A stretch of DNA of 64,000 nucleotides from QZLE01 sp033852075 (GTDB lineage: Bacteria; Pseudomonadota; Gammaproteobacteria; QZLD01). The stretch spans positions 130,804 to 194,803 of the forward strand of contig JAWSVC010000022.1 of assembly GCA_033852075.1 (NCBI GenBank), given 5' to 3'. Positions 15,796-24,884 of the stretch are shown in pieces. The notes beneath the pieces are model-generated. The model was not told the DNA's origin and ran no database searches. It saw only the letters and a program-made list of their open reading frames with translations. A program made the translations under genes and the position numbers. Within the stretch, counting starts at the first letter, position 1. Every line of letters starts with the position of its first letter.

Positions 15796-16802
15796 TACCT
15801 TCTTTTCCTTTGATATTTATCCACAGCTCTATTATGTTCTGCTAACGTATTTGAGAATATATGGGTTCCATCATTCCTAGCAACAAAATATAATTCTTTA
15901 CCATTTGCAGGATGCAATGCCGCGTAAATAGCAGCATCTCCTGCCATTGCAATAGGTGTTGGTGGCAGCCCTTTTCTAGTATAGGTATTGTATGGAGTAT
16001 CCTTCTTTAGATCCCGAAACCGAATATCACCATTATAAGAATCACCCATTCCATAAATTACTGTTGGATCTGTTTGTAGCCGCATACCTTTTTTTAATCT
16101 TCGAGTAAATACACCAGATATTTTCTGCCTTTCTGAGGCAACCGCCGTTTCTTTTTCGATTATTGAAGCTAATATCAATGCCTCGTAAGAATTTTTTAAT
16201 ATAGTTTCTTTCTCCCTTTGTTCCCATAACGCAGCAAGCTTCTTCTGCATCACCCTATAGGCTCGTTTTAAAAATTGAGATTCACTTGTACCACGAGGGA
16301 AATAGTATGTATCTGGGTAAAACATACCTTCAGGATGTATATCTTTCGCTCCAATCTTATCCATTATCTCTTGGTTTGAAACTTCTACAAGGTCATGCTC
16401 TAAAACCTTATCATCATGTAAATCTTGCAATAATTGCTTAAAGGTTCTGCCTTCAACAATTGTCAAACTGTATTGAGCAACTTTACCTTCTACAAAAAGA
16501 TGCAATAAATCACGCGGAGTCATCCCTGGCAGGATATCATATTCACCAGCCTTAATCTGGTTGGCGGTGCCATCAAACCTGGCCATAATTCCAAAATAGC
16601 GGCGATTCGAGATAATCCCATCATCTTCCAACCTTTTAGAAAGAGATGACATTGAGCTTCCTACCGGAACAATATACTTAATAGAATGCATACCAATACC
16701 AAGAGATGAATTGGCAAATGATGAATAGTCATAAACCAGCCATGCCACAGCTATAATAATTAACAAAAAGACAAGAGAGAAAAAATAAACGACTTTTTTC
16801 AT
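15795..16802 (-). CDS. mltG: Endolytic murein transglycosylase MltG
   Basis: This is an inner-membrane lytic transglycosylase that trims nascent glycan strands. The ATG at 16802 overlaps the pabC stop (ATGA) and gives 335 residues. There is one N-terminal membrane helix (about 4-22), a LysM-like region, and the catalytic domain with PEGMFYPDTYYFPRGT, the catalytic Glu in ASIIEKETA (Glu216), QTDPTVIYGMG and TYTRKGLPPTPI. The open frame extends 14 codons upstream inside pabC without a ribosome site. Confidence 0.95.
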   Translation of the reverse strand: MKKVVYFFSLVFLLIIIAVAWLVYDYSSFANSSLGIGMHSIKYIVPVGSSMSSLSKRLEDDGIISNRRYFGIMARFDGTANQIKAGEYDILPGMTPRDLLHLFVEGKVAQYSLTIVEGRTFKQLLQDLHDDKVLEHDLVEVSNQEIMDKIGAKDIHPEGMFYPDTYYFPRGTSESQFLKRAYRVMQKKLAALWEQREKETILKNSYEALILASIIEKETAVASERQKISGVFTRRLKKGMRLQTDPTVIYGMGDSYNGDIRFRDLKKDTPYNTYTRKGLPPTPIAMAGDAAIYAALHPANGKELYFVARNDGTHIFSNTLAEHNRAVDKYQRKRR

Positions 16803-17614
16803 GCCATATCCTCTGCTAATAATTTTAAAAACTTTTCCGCACAACTAAATTGTGAAAATTCCCTTCCATTAAGTGTTGCAACAGGCCATATCCCAATAAC
16901 ACTATTTGTTACAAACACTTCTTTAACATCCAATAGATCATCAAGTGTAATATTAGCCTCAATCACCCTATATCCTGCATCTTTAGCAACATCAAATATT
17001 CTACGACGCATTATTCCAGCAACACCGTAATCTTCTATCTTTGGAGTTTTTACAATATCATCAAATACAAAAAACACATTCGACTTACTACCTTCAATTA
17101 CACACCCTTCTTCAGAAAGCACAAGAGCTTCATCAACTCCTTTATTAGCTGCCTCATTGGCAACCAAAACCTGCGTTAATCGATTTAGATGTTTAATACC
17201 AGAAAGATAAGAGTCTTTGTTTAAAAAGATGGTTGCAAATATAGCATCTATACCGGAATTTCTTTTTTCATAAATATATTCTGGAAATGGAGAGATGGAA
17301 ACAACCACATTGGCTTCTAAAGATAACGACGCATATCCTCTTTCACCAACACCTCTGGTTATAGTAATACGAACAACCGCATCGCAATAACCACTCTTGG
17401 ATACTATTAGATCAATATCCTTGGTAAGGTTATCAATATCAAAACCTTGAATTGACAATTTTGTGGCTGATTCTTTGAGACGCTCAAAGTGCATCTCTAA
17501 TAATCTTGGTTTGGAATCTTTTATAGCAATGGTTTCAAATATTCCATCACCATATAATAGGCCGCGATCATCAGCCTTTATATAATCGGTTTCGACTCCG
17601 TTTACAAGGATCAT
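16799..17614 (-). CDS. pabC: Aminodeoxychorismate lyase (class IV PLP enzyme)
   Basis: Converts 4-amino-4-deoxychorismate to p-aminobenzoate and pyruvate for folate synthesis. It has the fold type IV features DRGLLYGDGIFETIAI near the N-terminus, GIKHLNRLTQVLVANEA with the PLP lysine, and VLSEEGCVIEGSKSNVFFV with the EGSxSN phosphate-binding motif. The 271-residue length is standard. Its place between fabF and mltG is the classical one. A D-amino-acid aminotransferase would look similar, but the neighbourhood favours PabC. Confidence 0.92.
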   Translation of the reverse strand: MILVNGVETDYIKADDRGLLYGDGIFETIAIKDSKPRLLEMHFERLKESATKLSIQGFDIDNLTKDIDLIVSKSGYCDAVVRITITRGVGERGYASLSLEANVVVSISPFPEYIYEKRNSGIDAIFATIFLNKDSYLSGIKHLNRLTQVLVANEAANKGVDEALVLSEEGCVIEGSKSNVFFVFDDIVKTPKIEDYGVAGIMRRRIFDVAKDAGYRVIEANITLDDLLDVKEVFVTNSVIGIWPVATLNGREFSQFSCAEKFLKLLAEDMA

Positions 17615-17688
17615 TGTTTCACCCTACAAACGAAGCCGAATAAGATAGGTTATCATTTAACTTCAGGAAGTTAATCAACCTTAGAGAA

Positions 17689-18930
17689 TCAATCAATCTT
17701 TGAGAAGAGAAGCGACCCATTTGTTCCACCAAAACCAAATGAGTTTGACAACACATGTCTAATGCTTGTTTCACGGGCAACGCCAGGCACATAATCAAGA
17801 TCACAACCTTCGCTTGGATTTTCAAGGTTAATAGTTGGAGATATAATTTGATCTCTGATTGAAAGAACAGAGAAGATTGCCTCAATACCGCCTGCAGCTC
17901 CAAGCAAATGACCTGTCATTGACTTAGTAGAACTTACCGCTACTTTCTTCGCATAATCTCCAAATGCTAACTTAATTGCATTAGTTTCAGCTATATCACC
18001 TGCAGGAGTTGATGTACCGTGAGCATTGATATAATCGATATCTTCCGGATTCAAACCAGCATCTTTAAGAGTTAGCTGCATACACTTACAAGCACCGCTA
18101 CCATCCTGAGACGGCTGTGTCATATGATATGCATCAGAATTTGAACCAAATCCGGTTAACTCTGCATAGATATTAGCTCCACGCTTTTTCGCTGCTTCGT
18201 ATTCTTCAAGAACAACAACGCCTGCACCTTCACTCAATACAAAGCCATCACGATCTTTATCCCATGGACGACTAGCATGCTCTGGATCATCATTACGTGA
18301 AGATAATGCCTTTGCTGCAGCAAATCCTCCAAGACCAGTAGGCGATGTTGCCATTTCAGCACCACCAACAAGCATGGCATCAGCATCTCCATATTGAATC
18401 ATGCGTGCACCCATACCAATACTGTGTGTTGCTGTTGCACATGCGGATACTACGGCAAAGTTAGGGCCTTTTAAACCGTATTTAATAGACAGGTTACCCG
18501 ATGCCATATTAATTATGCTGCTTGGAACAAAGAATGGAGAAATTCTACGCGGCCCACTTTTATTAACTAATTCATTAGCTTTTTCAATGGTTTGAACACC
18601 ACCAATACCAGAACTGACTATAACGCCAAATCTATCTGCAAGTTCATCAGTAACTTCAATTCCGGAATCCTGCATTGCTTGCATACCCGCAGCAATACCA
18701 TATTGAATGAATGGATCCATCTTTTTAAGATCTTTAGGAGCAATATACTCCTTCGGATCAAAATCAGTAACCACACCAGCAATCTGGCTTGAATAGGCAG
18801 ACACATCGAATGAGGTAATAGTCCTTATTCCACCTTTACCATCAACAATATTTTTCCATGCCACTGGTATAGCACTTCCTACTGGCGATACTATGCCAAG
18901 CCCTGTAACTACTACACGCCGCTTTTCCAA
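17689..18930 (-). CDS. fabF: 3-oxoacyl-ACP synthase II
   Basis: This is the condensing enzyme for fatty-acid elongation. I place the start at the TTG at 18930: AGAGG lies 7 nt upstream and the protein then begins (L/M)EKRRVVVTGLG and is 413 residues, the family length. The open frame reaches TTG at 18960, but that region overlaps the terminator T-run. Active-site Cys164 lies in VVSACATATHS, with the two histidines in NAHGTSTPAGD and SMTGHLLGAAG. Confidence 0.95.
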   Translation of the reverse strand: MEKRRVVVTGLGIVSPVGSAIPVAWKNIVDGKGGIRTITSFDVSAYSSQIAGVVTDFDPKEYIAPKDLKKMDPFIQYGIAAGMQAMQDSGIEVTDELADRFGVIVSSGIGGVQTIEKANELVNKSGPRRISPFFVPSSIINMASGNLSIKYGLKGPNFAVVSACATATHSIGMGARMIQYGDADAMLVGGAEMATSPTGLGGFAAAKALSSRNDDPEHASRPWDKDRDGFVLSEGAGVVVLEEYEAAKKRGANIYAELTGFGSNSDAYHMTQPSQDGSGACKCMQLTLKDAGLNPEDIDYINAHGTSTPAGDIAETNAIKLAFGDYAKKVAVSSTKSMTGHLLGAAGGIEAIFSVLSIRDQIISPTINLENPSEGCDLDYVPGVARETSIRHVLSNSFGFGGTNGSLLFSKID

Positions 18931-18956
18931 AGCAAAACCTCTTTGACTTTTTTTAG

Positions 18957-19024
18957 ACAAAAAAAAACTGCAATAAGGCCGCTATCTCTGTAAATTTATA
19001 TACAGTTTAGCGACCTTGGATGCA
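18957..19024 (-). terminator. Long hairpin with T-run between acpP and fabF (terminator/attenuator)
   Basis: On the minus strand CTGCA..AAGG.CGCT..CTGTA pairs with TACAG..AGCG.CCTT..GCAG across a short AT loop, and a run of nine T follows directly. It should end a fraction of transcripts after acpP and so lower fabF expression relative to the abundant carrier protein. Confidence 0.75.
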
Positions 19025-19037
19025 GCCGATATGACAA

Positions 19038-19277
19038 TTAGCTATCTAGATTAGCGTTTATGTAATCGATAGCATTTTGTACTGTAGCGATTTTCTCAGC
19101 TTCTTCATCTGGAATTTCGCACTCAAATTCTTCTTCAAGAGCCATTACAAGCTCTACAGTATCAAGAGAGTCAGCACCAAGATCGTCAACGAAAGATGCT
19201 TCGTTAGTTACTTCCTCTTCCTGAACACCAAGTTGCTCAACGACAATCTTTTTTACGCGCTCTTCAATATTGCTCAT
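19038..19277 (-). CDS. acpP: Acyl carrier protein
   Basis: This small acidic four-helix carrier holds the growing acyl chain on 4'-phosphopantetheine. Ser37 in GADSLDTVELVMALEEEF is the attachment site. The 79-residue length is typical. It has an isolated position with 152 nt upstream to fabG and a strong hairpin downstream, which fits separate high-level expression. Confidence 0.98.
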   Translation of the reverse strand: MSNIEERVKKIVVEQLGVQEEEVTNEASFVDDLGADSLDTVELVMALEEEFECEIPDEEAEKIATVQNAIDYINANLDS

Positions 19278-19429
19278 TTCAAAATTTCCTTTATTTCAGT
19301 TCAACATAGATTAAATTACCTAAATCTTGTGGCCGCTATTGTAAAAAAAACATAGTAACCAATCCAGTTTTTTTAGCTAATTCGAGTTATTTGTTTCATC
19401 AATAAACTCAGTGGACCATCCACAAAGCT

Positions 19430-20167
19430 TTATGACATGTACATACCGCCATTTACACTGATTGTTTCACCAGTGATAAATCCTGCTCCATCAGACACCA
19501 AAAATGCAACTGTCTTTGCAATATCCTCTACTTCTCCCAACCTTCCTAAAGGAATTTTTGATGCCAATGCTTCACGTTGCTCATCAGATAATGCCTTAGT
19601 CATCTCAGTATCGATAAACCCAGGAGCAACCACATTTACAGTAATGCCTCTAGAAGCAACCTCTTGAGCCATAGACTTAGAGAAGCCAACAACGCCAGCT
19701 TTAGTTGCGCAATAGTTTGCCTGCCCAGGGTTTCCAGAAAGACCAACAACTGAACCTATATTAACGATACGACCTTTTTTGGCCTTCATCATGCCACGAA
19801 GGCATGCGCGACACATACGAAAGATAGAGCTAAGATTGGTATTAACAACCATTTCCCACTCTTCATCTTTCATTCTCATCAAAAGATTGTCTTTAGTAAT
19901 GCCCGCATTATTAACTAATACTGTTGGCGCACCTAGATCTTTACCTACACTCTTGATTAACTCATCAATAGCTTCCTGATCGTTCACATTCAGAATACGA
20001 CCTTCACCTTCATAACCAGCCTCTTTGATATAATCAGTAATTGACTGAGCCAGTTCTTCATTCAAATCTGTTCCAACTACGTAGTAACCCTGTGCTGCTA
20101 ACTCTAACGCAACAGCCTTACCAATCCCTCTACTACATCCTGTTACTAATGCGATCTCTTTAGTCAT
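19430..20167 (-). CDS. fabG: 3-oxoacyl-ACP reductase
   Basis: NADPH-dependent short-chain dehydrogenase of the fatty-acid cycle. It has cofactor motif TGCSRGIG (9-16), NNAG at 86-89, and the catalytic triad Ser139, Tyr152 and Lys156 in NIGSVVG and YCATKAG. The length of 245 and the C-terminal SVNGGMYMS are typical. It is 6 nt downstream of fabD. Confidence 0.97.
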   Translation of the reverse strand: MTKEIALVTGCSRGIGKAVALELAAQGYYVVGTDLNEELAQSITDYIKEAGYEGEGRILNVNDQEAIDELIKSVGKDLGAPTVLVNNAGITKDNLLMRMKDEEWEMVVNTNLSSIFRMCRACLRGMMKAKKGRIVNIGSVVGLSGNPGQANYCATKAGVVGFSKSMAQEVASRGITVNVVAPGFIDTEMTKALSDEQREALASKIPLGRLGEVEDIAKTVAFLVSDGAGFITGETISVNGGMYMS

Positions 20168-20173
20168 CTTTCC

Positions 20174-21121
20174 TTACTCTCCTAAAAGCACAGTTTCTGC
20201 TTTTTCTAAACTCTTTACATCGAATACAGGGAATGTGGTAACACCCTTGATAATTCTTTTATTAAGCCCAAACAATACCTTCCCCGGGCCAGACTCTACA
20301 ATACCTTCAACTCCATAATCAGCAAATGACGATACAAGTTTCACCCACTGCACTGGACAATAAAGCTGCTTAACCAGTTTGTCTTTGATCTGCGCAGCAT
20401 CATCAGCGATCTGCACATCAATATTATGCAACACCGGAATTTCAGGTTTATTAATCTCAATTTTATTCAGCTCTGCCGCCAGCTTTTCCGACGCTTCTTT
20501 CATCAGTGCGCAATGAGAAGGAACACTTACAGGAAGAATCACAGCCTTCTTGGCCCCCTTCTCTTTCAAAATTTCACAGGCTCTGTCTACAGCATCCTTA
20601 GCTCCTGCAATCACAACCTGACTTGGAGCATTAAAATTTACCGCTGATACAACCTGGCCTTGCTCAGCCTCTTTACATGCCTCAACAATTACATTGTCAT
20701 CAAGACCAAGAATTGCAGCCATCTGCCCTTCCCCTTCAGGAACAGCCTGCTGCATCAACTTACCTCTGATCTCAACCAGCTTAATAGCATCTTTAAATTT
20801 AATCGCGCCAGATGCCACAAGCGCTGTATATTCACCAAGACTATGCCCAGCCATTACAACAGGCTTAACATCTGGATTATTCTGTTTCCAACATTCCCAA
20901 ACTGCAATTCCAGCTGCTAGTAACGCAGGCTGAGTCTTATCTGTACTATTCAGATCTTCAGCAGGACCATTCTGTACCAATTCCCAAAGATCATAACCAA
21001 GGGTCTCAGATGCTTCTGCATACACCTCTTTCACTCTTGGGTTTGCTTCGGCCAATTCTGCCAACATTCCAACAGACTGGGAACCTTGTCCAGGAAATAC
21101 AAATGCGATATTTTTAGACAT
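20174..21121 (-). CDS. fabD: Malonyl-CoA:ACP transacylase
   Basis: Loads malonyl groups onto ACP. It has the N-terminal FPGQGSQ motif and nucleophile Ser94 in AGHSLGEYTALVASG. The conserved His is in VSVPSHCALM, and the GPGKVL motif is near the C-terminus. The length of 315 is normal. A spacer of 104 nt separates it from fabH. Confidence 0.97.
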   Translation of the reverse strand: MSKNIAFVFPGQGSQSVGMLAELAEANPRVKEVYAEASETLGYDLWELVQNGPAEDLNSTDKTQPALLAAGIAVWECWKQNNPDVKPVVMAGHSLGEYTALVASGAIKFKDAIKLVEIRGKLMQQAVPEGEGQMAAILGLDDNVIVEACKEAEQGQVVSAVNFNAPSQVVIAGAKDAVDRACEILKEKGAKKAVILPVSVPSHCALMKEASEKLAAELNKIEINKPEIPVLHNIDVQIADDAAQIKDKLVKQLYCPVQWVKLVSSFADYGVEGIVESGPGKVLFGLNKRIIKGVTTFPVFDVKSLEKAETVLLGE

Positions 21122-21225
21122 AACTTCTCCCTTTAAAACCCTTTCAACTATCTTTTCTAAACTCTTAAGCTCTTCTAAACCCTAGTTCTTCTGAATTCTT
21201 GACCTATAACTCTGGCCTTTTTCAA

Positions 21226-22194
21226 CTAAACCCTTACCAGAGCAGCTCCCCAGGTCAAACCAACACCAAATGCTTCAAGAAGAGCTAGATCACCAGGTTT
21301 GATCTTTTCAGATTCCAACGCATCATGTAGCGCAAGAGGAATTGATGCAGCTGAAGTATTTGCATGCTTATCAACGGTTACAATAACTTTTTCTTCCGGA
21401 AGCTTTATCTTCTTTGCGGTGGACTTTAAAATTCTAATATTTGCTTGATGTGGAACCAACCAATAATCAGTTGCATAAGGGTCAAAACCATTGTCATTTA
21501 ATATATCCAGAGCTATACCAGAAAGTGTTTTTACTGCATGCTTAAACACATCATTACCCTTCATATCAAACCATTTTGTTTCTTCAGTAAGAGCATCATA
21601 ACCTTGTGAAACCCCCCAAGGAATGCCAAGAAGATCTTTGTAATCACCGTCCGCGCCAATCTTAACGGAAAGAACTCCTGGCTCATCAGACGCCTGAAGA
21701 ACAACTGCACCAGCACCATCACCAAACAATACACAGGTATTTCTATCTTTCCAATTTAGAATCCTGCTATATGTTTCCGCTCCAATAACAAGCACATTTT
21801 TAGCAGCACCAGCACGAATATAGCTATCTGCCGTTGAAAGGGCATAAACAAAACCAGAGCATGCGGCAGTAACATCAAATGCCGGACATTTTGCACCAAG
21901 TTTACTTTGAATTATACAAGCAGTACTTGGAAACATTTGATCTGGAGTTGATGTTGCCACAACGATTAAATCAATATCATTTACAGCAACACCGGCATTT
22001 TCCATAGCCTGCTTTGCAGCATTCACACCAAGATCAGAGCACAGTTCACCATCAGCACTTATATGTCTCTGCTCTATACCCGTTCGTTCACGAATCCATT
22101 GATCATTAGTGTCGACTATTTTTTCCAGATTGGAGTTCGTTAATATTTTTTCAGGCAGATAGGCGCCTGTTCCTGATATCTTAGAATAAATCAA
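21226..22194 (-). CDS. fabH: 3-oxoacyl-ACP synthase III
   Basis: Starts fatty-acid synthesis by condensing acetyl-CoA with malonyl-ACP. The Cys-His-Asn triad is visible: Cys112 in TAACSGFVYAL, His in VPHQANIRI and Asn in DKHANTSAAS. The start codon is TTG (22194) and overlaps the plsX TGA stop (TTGA), so it is probably translated by coupling. The length of 322 is typical. Confidence 0.96.
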   Translation of the reverse strand: MIYSKISGTGAYLPEKILTNSNLEKIVDTNDQWIRERTGIEQRHISADGELCSDLGVNAAKQAMENAGVAVNDIDLIVVATSTPDQMFPSTACIIQSKLGAKCPAFDVTAACSGFVYALSTADSYIRAGAAKNVLVIGAETYSRILNWKDRNTCVLFGDGAGAVVLQASDEPGVLSVKIGADGDYKDLLGIPWGVSQGYDALTEETKWFDMKGNDVFKHAVKTLSGIALDILNDNGFDPYATDYWLVPHQANIRILKSTAKKIKLPEEKVIVTVDKHANTSAASIPLALHDALESEKIKPGDLALLEAFGVGLTWGAALVRV

Positions 22195-23222
22195 TTTGCT
22201 TCACGCTTTGATAAAATTGAATCAAGTTCTGAGTCAATCAAAGCCGGAACATTTTTCTCGACCTCAAGCACTGCACCAGTAATAGCACAGGCAAAGGACT
22301 CAACACCTGCCCCACCATGACTCTTTAAAACTATCCCTTTTAACCCAAGCAAGCTAGCACCATTATACTTACCCGGATCAATCCTACTTTTCAGCTGTTT
22401 TAATACAGGCAAAGCAATAAGTCCTGCCAGCTTGGTAAAGATATTACGTTTAAATTCCTGCTGTAAAAACTGAGCAATCATCTTTGCAAGACCTTCGATC
22501 ACCTTTAGTGACACATTGCCAACAAAGCCATCACAGACAACAACATCCGCTTCACCAAAAAAGATACCGTTACCTTCAATATATCCGATGTAATTGAGTG
22601 AAGTTTCAGACAGCATTGTTGAAGCTCTCTTAACTGCATCACTACCTTTGATCTCTTCATGACCAACATTTAAAAGTGCCACTCGAGGACTAGGCATATT
22701 TTCAATAGCCTGAGCATAAACCGAACCCATCACTCCAAATTGGAATAGATGTTCAGCCGAACAATCAACGTTCGCCCCAAGATCAAGCATACGAACTACA
22801 CCCTTATCAGTCGGCAGAGTTTTCATGATTGCAGGGCGATCAATACCTGGCAAAGTTTTAAGAACAAATCTGGCTATAGCCATTAATGCGCCAGTATTAC
22901 CAGCACTAACGCATGCATCTGCTTCTTTTTCTTTTACAAGATTCAAAGCCACACGCATTGAAGAGTCTTTTTTCGACCTTAAAGCAATAGCTGGAGACTC
23001 GTCCATTTCCACTTTTTGCGAAGCATGACGAACAGTTATACGGTCTTTGAATTGATCTCCACCATTCTTAGCAAGATGAGATTTCACATCTTCTTCGTTT
23101 CCAACGAGAATCAGATGAAGATTTGGGTGTTGTTTTAAAGCTGATATTGCTCCAGGCACAACAACACATGGGCCATGATCACCACCCATTGCGTCCAGAG
23201 CTATTTTAATAGATTCACTCAT
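22191..23222 (-). CDS. plsX: Phosphate acyltransferase PlsX
   Basis: Makes acyl-phosphate from acyl-ACP for phospholipid synthesis. The ATG at 23222 gives MSESIKIALDAMGGDHGP, the family N-terminus, and 343 residues; 13 further codons upstream are open but not homologous. Later motifs are SAGNTGALMA, LDLGANVD, GFVGNVSLKV and a C-terminal KSHGGA. It is downstream of rpmF and overlaps fabH by 4 nt, the conserved rpmF-plsX-fabH order. Confidence 0.96.
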   Translation of the reverse strand: MSESIKIALDAMGGDHGPCVVVPGAISALKQHPNLHLILVGNEEDVKSHLAKNGGDQFKDRITVRHASQKVEMDESPAIALRSKKDSSMRVALNLVKEKEADACVSAGNTGALMAIARFVLKTLPGIDRPAIMKTLPTDKGVVRMLDLGANVDCSAEHLFQFGVMGSVYAQAIENMPSPRVALLNVGHEEIKGSDAVKRASTMLSETSLNYIGYIEGNGIFFGEADVVVCDGFVGNVSLKVIEGLAKMIAQFLQQEFKRNIFTKLAGLIALPVLKQLKSRIDPGKYNGASLLGLKGIVLKSHGGAGVESFACAITGAVLEVEKNVPALIDSELDSILSKREAN

Positions 23223-23309
23223 TAGTCTATAAGATTCCGTTTTGCAGACAAACAAGTCCACCTGCCTTTGGTGACAACATAATGCTTAGCAGGTGGAAGT
23301 TAAATTTGC

Positions 23310-23489
23310 TTAATCGAAATCTTTGTGGATTACTTTTTTTCCACGATAGTAGCCATCAGCAGAGATATGATGTCTTCTATGTTTTTCACCAGTCGTGCTT
23401 TCAACTGAAAGAGTTGGACCAGTTAGCGAATCATGCGAACGGCGCATTCCACGCTTTGAAGGAGTTTTTCTGTTTTGTTGTACAGCCAT
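23310..23489 (-). CDS. rpmF: 50S ribosomal protein L32
   Basis: This 59-residue basic protein starts MAVQQNRKTPSKRGMRRSHD and ends HHISADGYYRGKKVIHKDFD, matching L32. The zinc cysteines found in some L32 proteins are absent, as in many gammaproteobacteria. It lies between yceD and plsX, the conserved yceD-rpmF-plsX arrangement. Confidence 0.97.
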   Translation of the reverse strand: MAVQQNRKTPSKRGMRRSHDSLTGPTLSVESTTGEKHRRHHISADGYYRGKKVIHKDFD

Positions 23490-23545
23490 GACTATTCCTT
23501 ATACTTCTACAATTCATTCTAGAGCATTTAGCTCTTCTAGAACAT

Positions 23546-24076
23546 TTAGTTCTTTTTTAACATTTCGCCAAGTTGCGCGAATGGGAAAACTCTGTCTTCC
23601 TCAGTCTCCGACTCTTGTTCTGAGTCATCTGCTAAATATTCAGATACATATGGCGAACAGTTTGTATCTTCATGCATTGACACTATAGGTAATGCCAATA
23701 TTAATTCATCCTCAATAAGTGTTGCTATTGAAATTGTTTCATCAGAAACAACCAACGGCTCATAATTTTCTGACAAATTCTGAGCCTGAACCTCATCTGT
23801 AATTATGCCCAAAGTAAATTCAGCCTCGACAGAAACCACCATTGGCTGCATACAGCGTTGACATTCGACAATCAGATCAGCATTAGCAAACCCACTTATA
23901 TACTTCGTCCCTTCACTGTCAATCCCGAACTCAAGCTTTGCTACAACATCTCCCGTAGTATCCGCTAAAAGCTCTGATATGCGCTTCATCTCCACTACAG
24001 ACAGCACTAACTCAAGAATTTCACCTCTTTCGGCCATCGGGACTGGAGCCACTTTATCTTTAGACTGATTCAGCAT
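23546..24076 (-). CDS. yceD: YceD/DUF177 protein, 23S rRNA accumulation factor
   Basis: Proteins of this family are needed for normal 23S rRNA levels and lie upstream of rpmF in most bacteria. The 176-residue protein has the conserved CxxC in VECQRCMQPM (Cys72, Cys75) and an acidic C-terminal region. Its mechanism is not established. It is the first gene of the long fatty-acid cluster on this strand. Confidence 0.9.
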   Translation of the reverse strand: MLNQSKDKVAPVPMAERGEILELVLSVVEMKRISELLADTTGDVVAKLEFGIDSEGTKYISGFANADLIVECQRCMQPMVVSVEAEFTLGIITDEVQAQNLSENYEPLVVSDETISIATLIEDELILALPIVSMHEDTNCSPYVSEYLADDSEQESETEEDRVFPFAQLGEMLKKN

Positions 24077-24296
24077 AGCGCGTGCATATTATATATCTAA
24101 ACGCTTTATGTCAAAGTTTAAGTGGATTTTTTTGACAAAAATCAATAAAAAAACCTTATGAAATCATCAACTTCAAATTTTAATCAACCAGTTATAAACA
24201 CTATTTATAACTTAAACCTGCACTGACGACTTATATTTCGTAACAAAAGTATGGCAAAATGAAAGATTGCTCCACTAAAGAAGGTTCCATACAATC

Positions 24297-24884
24297 ATGC
24301 CAGACAAGGTTATCCTCGCCTCTACATCCCCATTTCGCAAAGAGCTTTTACACAAAATACTCGACAACTTCGAAGTTGATTCACCTGATATTGACGAATC
24401 AAGATTAAAAGATGAAAACATAGCCGATTACGTAAAAAGACTTGCTATAGAAAAGGCTCGTGCCATCGCAGCCAACCACAATAATGGGCTGGTAATTGGC
24501 TCAGATCAATCTGCTGCAATTATTGGAAATGAAAACATTATTGGCAAACCAGAAAATCACAACAAAGCAGTTGAGCAGCTTTTAAGCTTTTCAGGAAAAA
24601 CTGTTATTTTTTATACCTCTCTATGCCTTTATGATGCAGCAGATGACAGCTATCAGATAGACTTAGATCATTTTTATGTTAGTTTTCGCGACCTAACAAA
24701 AGAACAGATCGAAAATTACCTATTAAAAGAACAACCTTATAATTGCGCAGGAAGCTTCAAATCAGAAAAACTTGGCATAGCACTATTTTCCAAAATGGAA
24801 GGAACAGACCCAAATTCTTTGATTGGTCTACCACTGATTAAGCTAATTGATATGTTGAACAATAAAGGAGTTGAGGTTATTTAA
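24297..24884 (+). CDS. maf: Maf-family nucleotide pyrophosphatase
   Basis: House-cleaning NTP pyrophosphatase with the ILASTSPFRKELL start (Ser10, Arg14), the EKARAIA segment and the catalytic GSDQSA (Asp70, Gln71). The 195-residue length fits. The SxxR-GSDQ form resembles the YceF subgroup, known to act on m7GTP, but the substrate is not certain from sequence. It is convergent with sppA, sharing 4 nt at the ends. Confidence 0.88.
   Translation: MPDKVILASTSPFRKELLHKILDNFEVDSPDIDESRLKDENIADYVKRLAIEKARAIAANHNNGLVIGSDQSAAIIGNENIIGKPENHNKAVEQLLSFSGKTVIFYTSLCLYDAADDSYQIDLDHFYVSFRDLTKEQIENYLLKEQPYNCAGSFKSEKLGIALFSKMEGTDPNSLIGLPLIKLIDMLNNKGVEVI

Noticed and set aside
17619..17903. 94-aa ORF in another frame of fabF
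   Set aside because: Overlaps the conserved C-terminus of FabF on the same strand; no independent evidence.
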